From contig NZ_QORW01000018.1 in assembly GCF_003574735.1 (NCBI RefSeq), positions 1 through 64,000 of the forward strand: 64,000 nt of DNA. Reading direction: 5' to 3'. Under the pieces are notes generated by a model. That model saw only the letters and a program-made list of their open reading frames with translations. It searched no databases and had not been told where the DNA came from. This stretch comes from Dongia deserti (GTDB taxonomy: Bacteria > Pseudomonadota > Alphaproteobacteria > Dongiales > Dongiaceae). The first letter of the stretch is position 1. Each line of letters begins with the position of its first letter. The position numbers and the translations under genes are program-made. Shown one piece after another: positions 62,018-64,000 of the stretch.

Positions 62018-64000
62018 CTATTTCCGCGGCGTAAAGCCCGCCTTGCTGAGCGCCGCCGCCAACGCATTGTCGGGAGCCTTCGCCGCGCCGGCCTTCGGCT
62101 TGTCCATCATGTGCTGCCGGTCGCGCTGCGACAGCGGACGTTCACCGGATCTCCCAGCTGCCGTCGTCGGTCGCCCACTGGCCTCGTCACGCAGCCGCAT
62201 GGTGAGGGAGATGCGCTTGCGCTTGAGGTCGACCTCCAGCACCTTGACCTTCACGATGTCGCCGGGCTTCACGACTTCGCGCGGATCCTTCACGAACCGG
62301 TCGGCCAAGACAGAGACATGCACCAGCCCGTCCTGATGAACCCCGATATCGACGAAGGCACCGAAATTGGCGACGTTGGTTACCACGCCTTCCAGCAGCA
62401 TGCCGGGTGTGAGGTCCTTCATCTCCTCGACACCGTCCTTGAAGCTCGCCGTCTTGAATTCCGGCCTCGGATCACGACCGGGCTTCTCCAGCTCCTTCAA
62501 GATATCGGTCACCGTCGGTGCGCCGAACTGTTCGTCCGCGAACTCTTCGGGTCTGAGGCTGCGCAGCACGCTCGCATCGCCGATCACCGCGCGGATCTCG
62601 GACTTCAGATGAGTCAGGATGCGGCGCACCACCGGATAGCTTTCCGGATGCACGGCGGACGAATCGAGCGGATTGTCGCCATCTCGAATACGCAGGAAGC
62701 CGGCGCATTGTTCGAACGCCTTGGGACCGAGGCGTGACACCTTCAATAGTTCCTGGCGCGACCGGAACGGGCCGTTCTGGTCGCGATGCGCGACGATGTT
62801 CTGAGCGAGCCCGTCGTTGAGACCCGAAACCCGCGCCAGCAGCTTGGCCGACGCCAGATTGACGTCGACGCCGACGGCGTTAACGCAATCCTCCACCACC
62901 ACGTCGAGCGCCTGGGACAGCTGGGTCTGATTGACGTCGTGCTGGTACTGGCCCACGCCGATCGACTTCGGGTCGATCTTGACCAGCTCCGCCAGCGGGT
63001 CCTGCAGGCGCCGCGCGATCGAGACCGCGCCGCGCAGCGACACGTCGAGCGACGGGAGCTCCTTGGACGCATACTCCGAGGCCGAATAGACCGACGCGCC
63101 GGCTTCGGACACGACGATCTTGGTCAGCTTCAGCTGCGGATGCAGCTTGATCAGCTCGGCCGCCAGCCGGTCGGTTTCGCGCGACGCCGTACCGTTGCCG
63201 ATGGCGACCAGCTCGGCCTGGTGACGCGCCGCCAGGGCGGCCAGGATCGCGATGGACTCGTCCCAGCGCCGCTGCGGCTCGTGTGGATAAATCGTCGCCG
63301 TCTCCAGCACCTTGCCGGTGGCGGCGAGCACGGCGACCTTCACTCCCGTCCGCAGGCCCGGGTCAAGACCGATGGTGGCCCGGCCGCCGGCGGGCGCCGC
63401 CATGAGGATGTCCTTCAGGTTCGCGGCGAACACCCGCACCGCCTCGGTCTCCGCCTGCTGGCGCAGCCGCGTCATGAGCTCGACGTCGATATGCAGGCGC
63501 AGTTTCACGCGCCAGGTCCAGCGCACAACCTCCTGCAGCCATGAATCTGCCGGCCGGTTGCGGTCGACGATGCCGAAGCGTGCTGCGATCTGCCTTTCGC
63601 ACGGGCCCAGTTCTTTGCTTTTCGGCTCCTCATCCAGCACCAGGGCCAGCGACAGCACCTCCTCGTTGCGGCCGCGCAGCAACGCGAGGGCACGGTGCGA
63701 CGGAATCTTCGCGATTGGCTCCGATGCATCGAAGTAATCGGAGAACTTGGCGCCCGCCTCCGCCTTTCCTTCCACCAGCTTGGAGGTGAGCCGTGCGTGG
63801 CTCCAGACATATTCGCGCAGCGCACCGACCAGATCGGCGTCCTCGGCAAAACGCTCCATCAAGATCTGCATCGCGCCATCGAGCGCCGCCTTCGCGTCAG
63901 CGACGCCCTTGTCGGCGTTGACGAAAGCCAGAGCCTCACTCTCCGAGGAGCGCGTCGGATCGCCCAGGAGCAGGTCGGCAAGCGGTTCCAGGCCGGCTTC
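62018..64000 (-). CDS. tex: Tex family transcription accessory/RNA-binding protein (partial)
   Basis: The reading frame runs off the right edge; the residues before 63872 continue in frame ([20 protein letters not shown]) so about 660 residues are present and the N-terminus is outside. A YqgF/RuvC-like domain is seen ([19 protein letters not shown]), then helix-hairpin-helix ([47 protein letters not shown]), and a C-terminal S1 RNA-binding domain ([20 protein letters not shown]). Tex acts in RNA binding and transcription-related quality control. The Lys-rich end is FTPRK. The open frame from 63871 is only part of it. Confidence 0.93.
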   Translation of the reverse strand, partial: EAGLEPLADLLLGDPTRSSESEALAFVNADKGVADAKAALDGAMQILMERFAEDADLVGALREYVWSHARLTSKLVEGKAEAGAKFSDYFDASEPIAKIPSHRALALLRGRNEEVLSLALVLDEEPKSKELGPCERQIAARFGIVDRNRPADSWLQEVVRWTWRVKLRLHIDVELMTRLRQQAETEAVRVFAANLKDILMAAPAGGRATIGLDPGLRTGVKVAVLAATGKVLETATIYPHEPQRRWDESIAILAALAARHQAELVAIGNGTASRETDRLAAELIKLHPQLKLTKIVVSEAGASVYSASEYASKELPSLDVSLRGAVSIARRLQDPLAELVKIDPKSIGVGQYQHDVNQTQLSQALDVVVEDCVNAVGVDVNLASAKLLARVSGLNDGLAQNIVAHRDQNGPFRSRQELLKVSRLGPKAFEQCAGFLRIRDGDNPLDSSAVHPESYPVVRRILTHLKSEIRAVIGDASVLRSLRPEEFADEQFGAPTVTDILKELEKPGRDPRPEFKTASFKDGVEEMKDLTPGMLLEGVVTNVANFGAFVDIGVHQDGLVHVSVLADRFVKDPREVVKPGDIVKVKVLEVDLKRKRISLTMRLRDEASGRPTTAAGRSGERPLSQRDRQHMMDKPKAGAAKAPDNALAAALSKAGFTPRK

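Noticed and set aside
1-64000. CRISPR arrays, phage modules, toxin-antitoxin pairs, insertion sequences with transposase
   Set aside because: No regularly spaced repeats, phage structural genes, or transposase/integrase sequences were seen; small ORFs in the gaps did not resemble toxins.

Overview
The window is GC-rich bacterial DNA. Gene content points to an alphaproteobacterium: gatCAB, purEK, a YdcH/DUF465 protein, a class I dihydroorotase with a QVHFREPG motif, and two sites with the CtrA spacing TTAA-N7-TTAAC. No genus can be named from the sequence alone. There is no rRNA, CRISPR array, recognisable transposase or integrase; one tRNA gene (Val-CAC) is present.

Positions 1-17600 are a catabolic and uptake region. 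It holds the tail of a FAD oxidoreductase, a GlxA-type AraC regulator, a non-pyrrolysine MttB-family methyltransferase, a five-gene peptide-type ABC transporter operon ending in a CocE/NonD hydrolase, a GntR/FCD regulator, and a divergent polyamine-type ABC transporter operon ending in a gamma-glutamyltransferase-like enzyme. A palindrome TGTATACA between gntR and the second operon is a candidate operator. Positions 17700-28300 hold an AraC regulator, a run of four genes for exported proteins of unknown role (one a serine beta-lactamase-fold protein with a Cys-rich tail), and a LysR regulator with a perfect dyad in front of a second polyamine-type ABC operon.

Positions 28330-30730 are a rearranged patch: the end of a frameshifted RND pump gene abuts the end of a sorbosone-dehydrogenase-like gene, and the 3' part of tRNA-Val is duplicated as a 50-bp direct repeat 1020 bp from the intact gene. 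This is the footprint expected of a decayed tRNA-integrated element, which here carries one small exported LprI-like gene.

Positions 30900-57860 are mostly core chromosome: gph, glmU-glmS, a PAS-like membrane protein behind a CtrA box, a LysR/gamma-butyrobetaine-hydroxylase pair, two tandem paralogous exported proteins, lrp-lysE, gatCAB, a chemoreceptor, a fluoroacetate-dehalogenase-like enzyme, putA, a signal peptidase I with an added N-terminal membrane domain, purEK, a GGDEF cyclase behind a second CtrA box, a PAS protein, a dispersed inverted repeat, a DUF465 protein, and pyrC-thiolase. From 57865 to about 60021 an aldo/keto reductase and a LysR gene sit between the thiolase gene and a diverged second copy of its last 93 bp, which suggests insertion by recombination. 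The window ends with DUF2750, acuI, an acyl-CoA thioesterase and the 3' part of tex.

No complete new biological system is demonstrated. The strongest candidates for follow-up are the exported-protein operon (19007-22815), the two gene-end duplications that look like insertion scars, and the CtrA-box genes.
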